The notes: a model not told the origin generated them from the letters alone. A stretch of DNA of 64,000 bases from Blastocystis sp. Blastoise (GCA_039096225.1 JBBPEB010000007.1:372001-436000), one strand, 5' to 3'. Positions 27,001-41,800 are shown, counted from the stretch's first letter. Made by a program: numbers and translations.

Positions 27001-30000
27001 ACCATTATCTATATATGATTCAATACCTATAAATTGGAAAGATATAGATTATAATGATTCAAATTGGAATATATATCAATTTCATTATAATAAATTATAT
27101 AGTCCATTAGCTACAAAAGAAACACATCTATTATTATTACGAAAAATATTTATTGTTGATAATATAGAAGATCCACAAATAATAGTTTTTAGTGGATTAA
27201 CAAATATGAGTTATATAATATATATTAATAATAATGAATTATGTCGTATACGTATAAATGGTAAAGATCCATTATCTATGAATACAAGTAGTACTAATGA
27301 TGATGATGAAGATGAAGATAATAATAATAATGAAGATAATAATAAATATAATAATAAATATAATAATAAATATAATAATGAAAATAATAATAAATATAAT
27401 AATGAAAATAATAATGAAAATAATAATAAATATAATAATAAATATAATGATGAAAATAATAATAAATATAATAATGAAGATAATAATTCAAATAATAATA
27501 AACATAATGAATATAATAATTCTAATAAATCTTCTTCAATTCCTGCTTCTGATATTATATTTTCTATAGTTCGAAAAGAATCTAAGAATAGTATTATTGA
27601 TATACATAATTATTATTCAATATCTTTATATAATAATATAACAAGATTATATCAATCACCTTATTTTCAATCTTATTATAAACAAGGTATACGTTCTATG
27701 TATTGTAGTGGCCCTATAGATTTAATTCATAAAGGAAATAATACTATTTCTATAGCATTAGTATCAAATAAAGATTTATCAAAATATCCTATATTTTTTG
27801 ATAGTACATTAATGTTTGCTTATCATAGTCAAAAATATACATTATCTACTTCTACTCCTCAATTATTATCTAATGAAAATGATATGATAGATAATAATCC
27901 TTTATTTTTACATGATTATAATATGGATACATATTGGTCTACTTTTCATTCAGATGAATATATATTAAAAAATATTACTATTCTTAATAAATCACATCGA
28001 TTAGATTATATTAATAAATATTGTGTTTATCAAAATTTTTATTTAAATTTTTTATCACCTTATTTTTTACATTGGTATATATATGGTATTACTGAACAAA
28101 ATGAATATATATTATTAGATACTTATGAAAATTATTATCAAACAAGTGTTTATACAAAAGATTGTTTCTATATATCTACAAAACATGATAGTTATAGAGG
28201 TTATTGTATGACATTTCAATTAAGTAATATGAGTGTAAAACCTATATATATACGTATTTCAGAAATAGAATTATTAACTGAAAATCTTAAAACAAAAACT
28301 ATTCCAAATTTTACATGGTATCAATCAAATGTTACTTTATTTAATGGTTATACAATTACACCAGAATTATATTTAAATAAAGAATTTAAAAATTATACTA
28401 TAATACCTTCATTAGAATTCTATAATATATATATAAATAATGGTAATGGTATATTATTTGGTACTCCTAATAATACATTAAATAAATCAACATTTATTAT
28501 ATCAGCTATTGATGTTCACGATGAAATACATTATGTTAATATTACTTTAGAAATACTCAATTGTTCTGGTGATATATATAATGATTTACAATTTTCATTT
28601 TATACATATAATAATGGTAAATATTTAAATTGGTATGTAACTGAGTATTCTAATGATAAAATAGTTGCTTATGATTTTCGTATTATTGATAATAAAAAAA
28701 GTATTTATTCTTATTGTCTAGTTAAAAATAGATATATATTACATTTATCAAGTAGTATTAATAATGGTTGGTTAAATAATTATTATGCTATTACTTTTAA
28801 TGGTATACATATATATAATAATAAAATAACTACTTTAAAATATAATCATACAATAGAAATTAGTAATAATTTTATTTCTCAACATGTTATTTCTATATGG
28901 AATTATACATCTATATATATGGCTACTACCCATTGGGTTGATATAAATTATCAATATTCAAATTTATTTAAACCTATACGATTAAAAGATTTTATTAAAT
29001 ATAATGATATATCTACTTATTATTTTAGATATATATTTGATATTGATAAATCTTTATATATAAAATATCCATCTATATTATTTAATATAAAAATTACAAG
29101 TGATATTAAAGTATATTTAAATGGTGATTATATATTATATTATAATGAGAAATATTATCATAATACAGATCCTTATTGGAGAGAACGTGATAAAAATAGT
29201 CCTTATAATTGTGATGTAATATGTTTATTAACTGGATTTATTATTTCTATGAATGATACACGATTAATTCATGGAAAAAATATATTAGCTATTCAATTAG
29301 ATTATATAGGATTTACTGATCAATTAGATAATAATAATTTTATAGAAAGAAATGATAATAATAATAATAATTATAATTATAATAGTTATAATAACAATTA
29401 TAATTATAATAATAATAATAATAATAATTATAATTATAATAATAATAATAATACATATTCTCCTTTATCATCTACAAATATTTTTAATAATAATAATGAA
29501 TATGCACAAAAAATAACATATAAATTAGATGTTGGTATTTCCTATAAATATTCATATGAATCTATATTATTTAATGGTTATTATTTTTCAAATATATTTT
29601 ATAATTCACAACATAATTTAGATTCATTATTTGATAATGATCCATCAACTTATATAGAAAGTATAAATGGTTGTGAAAATATATATATTGAATGGAAATA
29701 TGATTATTTATTTCATACAATAGGAAATAGTTATACTTTAATAGGACCCAATTCTTGTTTAACACAAGCACCTACTTCTTGGACAATAGAAGGATTTAAT
29801 TATTTACAAAATGAATGGATATTATTAGATATACGATATAATGAAACATGGACTATTTCTAAACAAATTAAACATTATTATTTTAATCAAAAAAATACCA
29901 TAAATCATACTTTTTATATATATCGTTTAACTATATTATCTTGTGATAATTTAATTGAAACACCTATATGTAGAAATGATACTATTTCTTTATCTGAATG

Positions 30001-32631
30001 GAATATATATACTGAATCTATACCTCAAAATCTTGTTTGTTCTAATGATATTAATTATAGTCCTATATATAAAAATATGTATAGTTATAAATTATGTGAT
30101 TCTTGTTATAATGGTTATAAATCACGTTATTGTAATTCTAATTTATTATTTGATAATGAAATATCATATTGTAAATTAAATTCACCATCTTATTTAGAAT
30201 ATCATCCATATAATGTTTCTATTGAAGCAGGAGAAACAGTTATAATGATACCTTATTATAAAGGTTGTTATAGTACATTTTCTATATCTCCTCCTCTTCC
30301 TTCTACATTTACTCTTAATACTACTACTGGTGTTATAAGTGGTTATGGAGATATAGATGTTTTTTCGGGTATATTTATTGTTACATTATCTAATAAAGCT
30401 GGTCATATTAATACTACTATATCTATTAGTAATATGAATACAAGATGTCCAAAAGAAGATATGTGGAATACAACTATATATACAACACAAGTTATAACTT
30501 GTCCTTCTGATTATACAGGTAGTATTTTTAGAGAATGTAAATATGATAAAGAAACAAAAACACCTTATTGGTCTGATATTTATTATGATTGTAAAGAAAA
30601 ACCTATTTATATATTCTATAATAGTTCATATTTTTATTATATAGATGATTATATACGTATAAAACCTAGTAGTATTACACCATTACCTATAAATATTACT
30701 ATAGAGCCACCTTTACCTAATGATTTATTTTTTAATATAAATGATTATTCTATTACTGGTATTATAACTTATATATATTTTAATATGTATATTATTACAA
30801 TTACAACATCAATACAAGTATATAAAACATTTTTTTCATTATCTGTAATAGATAATGATTTAAAATTTTGTTTTCCTTTTGATATGTATCCATTATCTCG
30901 TGTTCAATCTATTGTTTCTATTCCTTGTTTAGATATGAATGAATATACAGGTTATAGAACACGTAAATGTATATATAATAATAAAAATATACCTGAATGG
31001 ACAGAAGAAACAAATACATGTATTCCTTCTTTACCTTTTGTTATGTATCCAAAAGATATAATAGGATATACTAATCATTTATTACCTACTATACATCCTT
31101 ATATATATGGATTAAATATATTAAATGTAACATTAATAAATGCTCCTTTAGGTATATTAATGGAAGATAATGGTAGTATTATAGGTTTAGTACATGAACC
31201 TTTAGAAACACCTATTATTATTAAAATAATTAGTTTATATGGTTCTTCTGAATATACTATTATATTACATATATATAAAGATGAATGTCCTGAATATGAA
31301 GATTATCCTAAATCTCCTATACATAGTATAATATCAAATCCTTGTGAAGATTCATATTCTATAGGATATAGACAAAGAGAATGTATATATACAAATCATC
31401 CTTATTGGTCTAATGAAATAAATACATGTATTTTACCTTTACCAACATTATCTATTTCTAGTACTTATTATTCTGTATATGTATATCATACTATACCAAC
31501 AATACATATAACATTTAAAGCAGGATTAGATTATAATTTTACTATATCACCTTCATTACCAAATACATTAATATTTGATACTTTTACAGGTGATATTGAT
31601 GGTACTATTAATGAAGTTATGTATACACATTATTATATTACTTTATCTAATCATTCAGGTAATAAAACAATTGATTTTTATATATATGCAATTGTTTTAT
31701 TATGTAAAACAGATTCTATATGGACATCTACTAATGAAAATACTATTCGATATAATTTCTGTTCAGATAATAATTATAATGTTATGTATAGATTATGTGA
31801 ATCTTCAGGAATAGATACTGTTCGTTGGGGTATCTTATATGATGAAAATTGTCTAGATATTAATAATAGAAATATTTCTAGTAATTATACACCAATTATA
31901 TTAAATATTAATGTATGTAGATATGTTATTATTTTTTTATTATTATTTTATGTTATAATTATATTTATTATATTTATTATATTTATTATATTTATTATAA
32001 TTATTTTTATTATAATTATTTTTATTTTATTCATTATAATTATTTTTATTTTATGTTATAATTATATTAATTATATTTATTCTAATTATTTTCAATATAA
32101 TTAATATAAATTCTCTTTATATAGATATATGGATTAGATTCAACTTATTTTGCAAAAGCTTATAATATAGAATTAATTCGTTCACAATTAATATTTTTAC
32201 TTCATGATTTTAATGTCATATCATCATATATATATATTAATTCAATTTTTTCTTCATCTCAAACTAATACTAATGATTCTTCTTATATTATTTCTACTAC
32301 TATTTATTTTCCAAATATTTCTTTATCTATATGTAAATATTATTTATTAAATATATATAATATCTCTCAATATTTAACTATGTTTATTATTCATCATACA
32401 TCTATTAATTCTTCTTCTTCTATTTATGTTTCTATACAAGAACAAGATATTATTATTCCTAATTTAAATATATTCTCTTCTATTTATATATTTATTCTTC
32501 TTATTCTAATTATTCTTTTATTTAATATATTTCTATTTATTTATATATTTAAACGAACAAGAAAAACATTAATTCATAAAAGAAACTCTGTTCAATTAAA
32601 TTTAATTTCTAATTATAAAAAAAGTATTTAA
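24004..32631 (+). CDS. Giant type I membrane protein with galactose-binding-like, discoidin-like, He_PIG-like and CCP-like modules
   Basis: Start ATG 24004 gives a signal peptide (MRSVFALIGYLCLFFVA), interrupted by an intron at 24056-24109. Exons follow at 24110-24320, 24392-24530, 24733-25002, then five short ones, then a main exon about 26634-31912 and a last exon 32125-32631. Galactose-binding-like jelly-roll units: about 24760-25320 (CGIVIYINGYEIDRHALKR), 26980-27780 and 28930-29330 (IKVYLNGDYILYY). F5/8 discoidin-like units: about 27890-28290 and 29600-30030 (LFDNDPSTYIES, APTSWTIEGFNYLQNEWILL). He_PIG-like folds follow (SPPLPSTFTLNTTTGVISG near 30290). Four Cys modules resembling CCP/sushi start near 30448, 30870, 31285 and 31700, each with a conserved W and a C-terminal C. 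The end has a membrane helix (ILLILIILLFNIFLFIYIF) and a short basic tail. Many NxS/T sites. About 2,500 residues. Probable cell-surface adhesion or carbohydrate-binding protein; ligand unknown. Confidence 0.75.
24555..24732. repeat. TATTTATTA-type repeat in intron
   Basis: Nonamer and dodecamer units of TATTTATTATA repeat through the intron between coding SIEFSFTS and TFLSYPSES. The frame happens to stay open as (YI/YY)n, but the sequence is flanked by splice-like sites. Confidence 0.7.
27300..27520. repeat. Coding Asn/Lys/Tyr-rich repeat insertion
   Basis: Units of AATAATAAATATAATAATAAA encode NNKYNNK/NNENNN inside the second galactose-binding-like module of the surface protein. This is a low-complexity insertion in a folded domain. 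A second one (NNNYNYN) lies at about 29350-29460. Confidence 0.85.
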
Positions 32632-33675
32632 TAAAAAATTTGTTTATTTTTTTTATTATTACTTTCTCATTTTCTTTTTATTTTTTAATTTACTTTCTTC
32701 ATTATATATATATTTATATATAATTTTTATCTATTATTTATTTCTTTTTTCAAATATATATTTAATAATTTAATTACTGTTTTTTTTTTACAGTAATTCT
32801 TACATTTTTTTTATTTTAAACATACATTATTTATCTAAAAAGGTATTCTCTATATATATTTTCACTTTTCTATATATATTAATTATTTTTATATTTTATT
32901 CTTGTACATATTTCATATTTGAATATTTGATAATATTCAATTTATTTATATATTTATATATAATTTTTTTGGTATTTTCTTCATATAAAATTTCTGAAGA
33001 TTTCAAGCTTTTTCATTTTAAAAACCTATCTTTTTATTATTAACTAATAAATATGTATATTTACTTGTATTTTTTTTTTATATAATTTTTCTTTTCTTTT
33101 TCACATGTATTGTTAATCATAATAAAAATATATTTATATTATCCTTTCATTCGATTTCGATAATAAATATTACTTTATATATTATCATTTCTTATATGTT
33201 TTATTTTTTTAATTCTTTTTCTCTTTTTCTTTTTGTAACCTATTTTTGGATCAATCATTTTTATATGCGTTGTGAAACATATTTATTTAGTTTTGTTCTT
33301 ATAGTTATAGTCATAAATCTACATTTTTTTAGTGGCAAAATTCATAATGATATAAACAAACTTAAAATATGAATACGTTGAATAATCATAGGGAAAATAC
33401 TATTAAAAACGATCATACAAAAAAATATCATAGATGATGAGAAAATATGTACGTAGATAGTATTAAAAAATATATATATATATATAAAATATAAATAATT
33501 AGATATAAAAAAAAGAAAAATAGGGATTATATACGAATATAAAATGATAAAATATATATAAAAAAACGATGTTAAGAATATTGGAAAAAAAATTATTTTT
33601 TTATATATATTATTATTATTATCATTAATAACTAAACTATTTATTTATTATAAGTTTAGTATTGGTAATAGATAT
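32632..33675. other. Convergent intergenic region
   Basis: About 1.04 kb lie between the stops of the surface-protein gene (+) and the Nup88-like gene (-). It is T-rich near the first gene and TA-rich near the second. No coding or RNA feature is supported. Confidence 0.5.
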
Positions 33676-33987
33676 TTAATGGAAAATAGTTGGAGGAATA
33701 GTATTATTATTAAGGGGAATAGAATTATTAGTATTATTGGTATTATTATTATTTGTAGTAGTAGTAGTAGGAGTAAAAGTAGTAGTAGGAGTAAAAGTAT
33801 TAGTAGTAGTAGAAGTAGCAGTAGGAGTATTAGTAGTATTAGTAGTAGTAGGAGGAGGAGGCATGGTAAAGGAATAGGAAACAGGAGGAGGAGTAATAGG
33901 AGCATAGAATGGATGAATATTTCTTTTATTATTATTATTATTATCTGAGATATTATTATTATTATCTAATATATTATTATTATTATA

Positions 33988-34067
<80 letters not shown>

Positions 34068-35379
34068 GACGACCAGAACGATGTATAAATCTTAATTTCT
34101 TTTGAGGACTTTTATTTATATTATTATTACTTTCCGATTCAACTTCTTTCTTTTTTTTAGATTCATTATATAAATTTGAATCTTCATATTTCTTTTCACT
34201 AGATATATTTATAGGTTCATAAGATAATTCTTTTTCACTCTTATTCTGAATACTTTTTATTTTATCTGAATCATTTTGAATAGACTATATATATATATAT
34301 TTATATATAAATTTTGAACATGTCATGAAAAATAGTGATAAACAATATATTATATATATTATATATACTATATATATATAATATATATATATACTTGTAT
34401 AGTTGCTAATAATGGATTGATTTCATTTTTCGTCATAGTTAATGTATTATTAGTAGCATCCAACATAGTGACGCATGCCTCGCCGATGGGTTTTGGTAAC
34501 GCATGCTAAAGAGATTATTATATAGATAGTAGAATATATAATTATAAATAAATCAATAATAAATAAAAATGAAATGAAAAATAATTATCATTAAAAATAA
34601 TAATATATAAAATAACAATATATAAAATAACAATATATATATATATATACAATAATTTGTCTTTGGTTTTGATATACTTGATAATGAAGAGTAGTATTAT
34701 GTATTTCTTCAACCATTAAAGAAATCATCTTCTCTATAGTATCCATCTTAGCCTTCATTCTATATATATATTTATTATATATATAATATATATTATATTA
34801 TTGTATATTACTTTTAATTATATATATATATATAAATATATATACCCATCAAAATATAAATCATAAGATCTTTTTTGTAATAATAAGAACTTCTATATAT
34901 ATATATATAAGTTTATATAATATAATTAATAAAATTAAAATAATTAATATATATACATCATGAATTCGATTTGCTCTTTCAAAAAGTTGTTTCTGTACTG
35001 TAATTAATTCATCAGCTTTCTTTTGTAAGATAACATTATATTTATGAGTTGATTGAATTAATATCCCTAATTGTATATTATTCTCTTCAAATAGCATAAC
35101 TTTATTATTTTCAATACTTTTAATTTTATTAATTTTTAATCTATATTCATCTATTTGTTTTACAATATATACCTATATATATATATTATTTAATAATAAA
35201 ATAGAATACTATATAATATATATACAATTTGTTGAATTTGTTTAAGAAAAGCTATTGTATATAATTGATATAATAATTCCTTTGGTTTATCTTTATTTAC
35301 AGAATAAATATCATTCGTAAACTCAATAAAACTCTCTTCAATACTTGGAATAATTAACTATATATATATATTAATAATT

Positions 35380-35411
<32 letters not shown>

Positions 35412-36656
35412 GGAAGAATATCCTCATTTTTTTCTATTTTCTTTAAAATTATATCTATATATATATATACATAATTATTATATAATATATATACTTTTCT
35501 TGACATCTTTAAATACTAAGTTTCCTGCAGTTTTAATTTCACGATTATTTGTTAAATATACTAAATTTGTGATTGATGAATATGTATAAAGTGTCTAAAT
35601 ATATAATTATTATAATAATAATAATAATAATAATAAATTTTAAATACATTAAATGAAATAGCATCATCATTAATAATATTGGGAATTTCTGTAATTAAAG
35701 GGGAATTCTTATTGATTTCCTTGAGAAATTGTGGTCCATCAATTGTATTATCCAAATATTTAGAAATAAATTGAATAATAGGTAATTCAATACATATACT
35801 ATATATATATAATATGATTAAATAAATAGTATATATAGAAATAAACAAATAAATAATATATATAGAAGAATATTCTATTAAATATATATATATACAGTGC
35901 TCTATTAACAATAGTATAGAATATTTGTTGATAAGGATTATATTGAAATTGAAACAAATTTGAATTTATATAATTAGATATATATGTATGACTAAGAGGT
36001 ATCAAGTGATCACACTATATATATATAATTTATATTAATATTAAATAATAATATATTTAATTATTAAAAAAATGAAATACTTTTAAAAGAAATATACATA
36101 TATTATTATTTAATAAATAAATAAATACATTATTTTGACTATTAACAGATTGTAATGATAATAAATATATATCTATATATTTATTATTGACAAAAGAAAT
36201 ACATAAAAATGATTCATCAGAAATTGTAGGAAGTCTATGAAAATGTATATATAAAATAGATTATATAATATAAATAATATAAATAACATATAAAAATAAA
36301 TATATATATATACATAAAGAATCCATTTTGAGTAATATTTTTACTAGAATCTTTTTCTTTTGTATTTAATTTATTTAATTTAATTAATGGCGGGAATGTT
36401 ACATTTTTATTTATAACATATATATCAGGACATGGTAATGAATATGAACTATATATATATAAAAGTAATAAGTATAAATACATATATAATAATTTTAAAT
36501 ACATATATTTATATTAAAAAAGAAAATATCATATATAAAAAACTATTAATAATCAATAAAAAAAATATATTTAAAGACAATATTCCTCATTATTTTAATA
36601 TATAAAAGAATTAAAATATATATATATATAATAGTATATATAAAAGAATTAAAATA

Positions 36657-36741
<85 letters not shown>

Positions 36742-37572
36742 ATAAAAATAAATATAAATATATACGTATCAAGAATAATATTTTCAGCATGATCCCATTT
36801 CTGTATACTAAAATGTTCAATAAGCCATTGATTTATAGAACTAAGAGTAGTATTACTATTAATATATGAATAATATATTTCTTGAAATTGTAGGAATGAA
36901 AAAGTCATATCTATTGGACATAAGAAAGATATATAATAAAATGTATTCACATCTGTAGAGAGAATCAATGAATAACGATATTTATGATTATTCTTAATAA
37001 ATGAGAAAGAAATGGGTTTTAAAGGTGATATTAATAAAGAATATTCATTAACAAAATTTATAGCAGTTTCTTCAATATGATAAATACATATAGTAGTATC
37101 TGTTAATACATATATATAATCATTATCATAAGGATAAAACTTAACATCAATAATTGTATTACGTAATAAAGAAACTTGAGAAAACCTAGTTAATTATAAA
37201 ATGTAATAAAATCAATATATAGAATAAAACTAGATCAACAACAACAAAAAAAGATAAAAAATAAGAACAGCAACAAAATAAAATTGAGTATAATAGAATT
37301 ATATACTGAATTACAGTATCCTTACGAATTCTTGGCGATCCATTTACTTGTAAGACACTCATGACATATACACATTCATTTCCCCACAAGAGAACTCTAG
37401 ATCCAGCATCATCAAACTCAATTTTATTCACCAAAGTCAACAACAGAGGCGAATGAATATCAAATGTTTCATCTTCTTTTGTTATATCATCAATTGAATA
37501 ATAACTTAGTGTATTCGAATCCTTTATAGCAATACAGTCACCAAATGAAGTCGTTGCTAATACATCAATCAT
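33676..37572 (-). CDS. Nup88/Nup82-like nucleoporin, multi-exon
   Basis: Start ATG 37572 (MIDVLATTSFGDC), stop at 33676. The N-terminal exons look like a beta-propeller of the Nup88 type: SRVLLWGNECVYVMSVLQ, then IIDVKFYPYDNDYIYVLTD with TTICIYHIEE, the 'position-on-the-pore, voice-of-LTSD-plus-IYxL' pattern of Nup88. Central exons (SFLCISFVNKYIDIYLLSLQ, IIQFISKYLDNTIDGPQFL) are alpha/beta mixed. Later exons form coiled coil (EENNIQLGILIQSTHKYNVI, RMKAKMDTIEKMISLMVEE), matching the C-terminal coil of Nup88/Nup82. The last exon holds a poly-Asn run, a Pro/Thr-rich tail and PPTIFH-stop. Nup88 sits on the cytoplasmic face of nuclear pores with Nup62 and Nup214. The assignment rests on architecture and a few motifs only. 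Confidence 0.5.
33985..34070. repeat. ATT triplet run coding poly-Asn
   Basis: An uninterrupted TTA/ATT triplet run, read on the minus strand as Asn directly after RSGRH in the last exon of the Nup88-like gene. Confidence 0.85.
36656..36735. repeat. Long (TA)n tract in intron
   Basis: About 75 nt of uninterrupted TA dinucleotides, the longest in the window. They lie in the intron that follows coding WDHAENIILDT of the Nup88-like gene. Confidence 0.9.
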
Positions 37573-37930
37573 TCTCAAAACAAATTTTATTCTAATAAAT
37601 TCTAAAAAATAGTATCATCATCATTTCTATATAGTATTACATACAATTAAATACTTGGATATATGAAATAAACCAATGAAGAACTAATAAACTAAGTCAA
37701 ATCTTTATAAAAATTTTTAGAAAAAGCAAATAATCATGGTTTTGTTCCTTTTATAAATAAAAACTCCCAAAATAGTTTCTTTTCTTGTAAACGGTCTTAT
37801 TAGACTGTAATAACGCTTATTTAATATTTAATTTTATTTATTCTACATCTCTAAAGGTTTTATATATCTATAAAAACAATAGAATGAACAAAGGAAGAAT
37901 ATTAATAATTTTTTTTTTTATTTTAAATAA
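37573..37930. promoter_or_regulatory. Intergenic region between Nup88-like gene and element array
   Basis: About 360 bp. It contains the upstream region of the Nup88-like gene and, by the insertion model, what was originally the 3' flank of the tRNA-Lys gene (its minus-strand T-rich continuation starts at 37930). No ORF is seen. Confidence 0.5.
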
Positions 37931-37971
37931 AAAATGTAAAAAAGAAACGCCTGATAGGGGGATCGAACCCC
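37931..37971 (-). repeat. Target-site duplication copy 3 (tRNA-Lys 3' part plus terminator)
   Basis: 41 bp identical to 55021-55061. It consists of the T-arm and 3' acceptor strand of tRNA-Lys (37948-37971, containing the B box at 37960-37969), then the T-rich Pol III terminator. It abuts the 3' end of element 1. The copy at 46429-46470 differs by one inserted base. Confidence 0.92.
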
Positions 37972-38290
37972 AAGTGTTAGCCAATTAAAGTAACCATTTG
38001 TACCAGAGAGAACGGTACACAAACAGAAAAAGAACATAAAAAAAAATTAAAATAAATTTAAAATATCATTTAATAACATTTGTTCATTTTGTTTTGTTTA
38101 AGTATGTTTTACCGCGGGGATATCACAACACATGTATTTCATATGCACCTTAAAATCACCAATAGGACTCTCTGAATGGGATTTGTGTACTGATACCAGA
38201 TCTAGTAACACAATTTTTACACCTCCCAAGCATTTCTGGGATATAGCTGATGTATAGGTACAATATACCTTTCATATCACGACTATATAT
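37972..38290 (-). ncRNA. Conserved 3'-terminal region of element 1 with end hairpin
   Basis: About 315 nt nearly identical to 46471-46785 in element 2, although other parts of the 3' UTR differ more. Near the end is a perfect 5-bp hairpin, GTACC/GGTAC, at 38000-38018. It is followed on the sense strand by GGTTACTTTAATTGGCT, which can fold as an anticodon-like stem-loop, and then directly by the target T-arm. By analogy with R2, this is probably the RNA recognised by the reverse transcriptase. Folding was judged by eye. Confidence 0.5.
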
Positions 38291-38539
38291 ATATAATTAA
38301 TATAATTTAATTAATTTAATTAATATAGAAGGTTAATAAGTAATAGAATAATTTTTTAAGTAATATTTTTAAGATAAGAGTTTAATAAACAGTAAGTAAG
38401 AGAAAAAGAGAAAATTCAATCTATAAATATATAGATATTCAAAGAAGAACTGATTATAAATAAAATCAGTATAAATAAGTTTTAATTAAATAAAATTAGA
38501 ATAAGATATAAAGAAAAGATTTCAATAAAAAGATATATA

Positions 38540-38780
38540 TAAAAAGTAGTAAATTATAAAATCAAGTAAAAGTAATATATCCAATATAATATATAGAGGA
38601 TAGGGAGTAGATATGTATAGTAAGTATAATATAAAGTAGAATTATTAATATAATATCCATTGTAATATGTAGAGGATAAGTAGTAGATAAATTTCATCAA
38701 TATAGTATAAGTAGTAGTAGTATATCCAATATAGTATATGGAGGATAAGTAGTAGTTTTATAGAGGATAATTAGTAGTAT
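38540..38780. repeat. Imperfect tandem repeats in element 1 3' UTR
   Basis: Roughly three to four units of about 60-90 bp. Each holds a variant of AATATA(A/G)TATATAGAGGATA followed by GTAGTAG/GGAGTAG. The equivalent block in element 2 is about 47055-47270. Confidence 0.6.
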
Positions 38781-38805
38781 ATATTATTCCATATAGTAAT
38801 ATATA

Positions 38806-41800
38806 TTACTCCATATTTCGTTGAGTTAATTCAATATGAGCAGCAGAAGAATGTAGTCTAGAAATATTTTTTGTAATTAGTCTAGAATCAGAAAGAGATA
38901 GTCTCCAATACTTATAGGCCCATTCTAAGACTATATCATTAATTTTTGATATTAAAAAGTATAAGTATCTTCCTTTGAGTTTTGAGACTTGAGATATATT
39001 ATGAATAGTAGATTCAGGAATTGTCCCAGAGGCACCAATGATAACAGTATAGTAAGAGATTTGTTTATTAGGGAAATCATGTTGTAATTTTTGTATAGCT
39101 TCATCATATGAATGATCTTTAGTATGTTTCATTTCTAAGAGAGTATCACGAGTTCCATCTACCTGTTCATAAGTAACACCAATTTCTACCATTCTTATTT
39201 CTTTCTCACTTGTAATTATAATATCTGGACGGCGATTAGCCCATTCTTCTTTATTCTTACCATCATATAGAATAGTATTCATTGATTTTTCTTGATTGAC
39301 TTTAAAAATAGTATAAGGAAGAGTTTTTGCCAAAGATCTAGTTAAACATTCTCGTATTTCATTATGTCTTTTGCTAATCAGATCGTGTCCATTTTCATTT
39401 CTAGAAATTCTAGCACAAGTAGTCATGATGTGGGTTTGACTATGTATTTTTGATTCATTTTTAGTTTTCAAACAATAAGGACATAAAGCGACAGTATCAT
39501 GTAGAGTAGGTTTTTTTCCTTTTGGATCTTGTCTTCTATAAGCCATTTCACCAGTATATAGGGTTCTCATTCGAAGATTCAATAAGGCACAGTATTTTGA
39601 AGGATTAATATGTTTTGTTTTGTATATCCATTTGTTACACGATATATTATTATTCAAGTATTTAGTATATTGTAAATAGGAGTATTCTTTCAGCATAGAA
39701 GCATGTCTTATTTTCAAAGATTCATTTAATAATTTACACATCTTACGTTTCACATCTTTCGCTTCTATAAATTTCGATATACTATTATCAGTACTTCTTA
39801 TTCTTATTCCAGCTCCATTTTTCGGATTATTTTCATAGTAACATATGTCCATGTTTAATGCAACTATAGCATCAATAGCTTTTCTTATATAAGGGAATGG
39901 ATGGTTCAGTGTAGTAAAGTCTATATCTAGAGGAATAACAGTATTATTTTCTTTCTTTGCTTTTAAGGGTTTGTTAATGTTGTTGATAGATAGATTAAAG
40001 AATACCAAATCTTTCTTTCTAGTTTCAGGGATTTCAGTAGGAATATGGCCTCTCATATAGTTTATTGGATCATTAATCACATATAGAGAATTTTGTAGAG
40101 TAGTATATCTAAGAGCATAATATAAAGTATTTCTAATATTTATATCATTTGAATTAGCTATTCTTACCAGTAGAGAAGCTTTACCAATATAATACCTATC
40201 TAACAACAAAGTAACACCAAGTCCACCATCTCGTATTGAAGTGCTATAAAAGTCTTTAGGCCAGACAGAAGAACATCCATTCCAATTCTTAACATTATTT
40301 CTTATTAGTACATCCAGTTCTTTTATTTTAAGTATATTAGTATCACCATTTCTAGCCAAGAATTCAATACAAGGAATAATATATTGACGAAGAGTTATTA
40401 ATTTTTGATGAGGACTAATAGGAATTGTGTTTAATGAATTTATTTTTTCTTTGATTTCATCTAAGGTATTCACCCAGAATTCTCTTCGTTTAGTAATGGA
40501 TTCACCCATAGGACATCCTAAATATCTTTGGATTTCAGTATCTTTAAGTAGAGTAATCACTTCATTATTATAAGTAGGAGGAGGAGGAGTATAAGTAAGT
40601 TTTCTATTTCCATCATTGGAATATTTCATCGCTAAACACTTACATTTATTAACCGATAGTTTCATATGATATATATTAAGTATTTCTTTTACCTTTCCTA
40701 AAAGAACTTCCGTATCTTCTTTATTGTTAGCTAGCAGGACGATATCATCTGCATAAGCATAAGCATTACTTTCTGATATAACAATAGGATTATTAGGAGT
40801 AGTGTTATCTTTAATATTCATCATCATTGCTTGATTATTGTTCAGGTAATTCAATAAAGGATTAAGTATAATATTGAATAGAAGAGGAGATAGTGGATCA
40901 CCTTGTCTTATTCCACGCTTTAAGTATATAGGATCTGTATATGAATTTTTGGTTAATCTTATGACAGTATTAGCAGAAGAGTATAAGGATAGAATAATAT
41001 TTCTGAAGTCTATAGGAAAGTTCATATATTGAAGAATTTGATGCATTAATCTTTGAGGTACCGTATCATAGGCCTTCTCCAAGTCAAGGAAAGTAAAATA
41101 GGCAGCAGTTTTAGCTCTTCTAGATAGTTTAAAGTTAGCTATGTAGTTTTGTAGTATGAAATTAAGTTCTTCACAACCAGGTATTCCAGATATAAATCCT
41201 TTTTGATATTTTGACATAAAGTTTTGTTTATTGTTTAGTTCATTCATGTAAGTAACCATTATAGAAGAAAGTATTTTTGATTCAGTATTTTGTAAAGCCA
41301 AAGGTCTCCAGTTTCCTAAGCTACTAGGATCCGATTTATTTTTGTCTAGTAGGCAAGTGATAGAGGAACTCCAAGATTTTAGAGTAATACCATTCGAACG
41401 ACATATTTCTAATATATAAGCCAATAGAGAACAAGCAGAAGAGGAGTATTTGTATACTTCATAAGGGAGACCATTAGGACCAGGAGTACTGTTATTTGGT
41501 AAAAATTTTAATGCATGTTTAATTCTTTCATAGGTTATCTTATTAAGGGCAGGAGGATTTAGTAATTGTTTAGTATTTGATTTTATAATATCTGGAAGTA
41601 ATATATTATCTGAAGTTTCTTGTGAGTCATATAGTTTCGTAAATTGTTCTTGTAAATCCTTAGAAGGTATTTCACAATATCTAGGAGTAGTTTTAGAGAA
41701 TACTTTACTTCTTAAGAAAGCTTTAGTATTCTTATCAAATTCAGATTGTATTTTCTTAGCATCATTAATAGAAGTAATTCTTATTTTAGCTTCTTTGAGT

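Noticed and set aside
36656-36735. Cruciform or origin-like (TA)n element
   Set aside because: It sits in an intron like many shorter TA tracts in this window, and nothing sets it apart except length.
38000-38130. A second tRNA gene in the LINE 3' end
   Set aside because: Anticodon-like and T-arm-like parts exist, but there is no 5' acceptor strand pairing with TATCAGGC and no A box, so it is not a functional tRNA gene.
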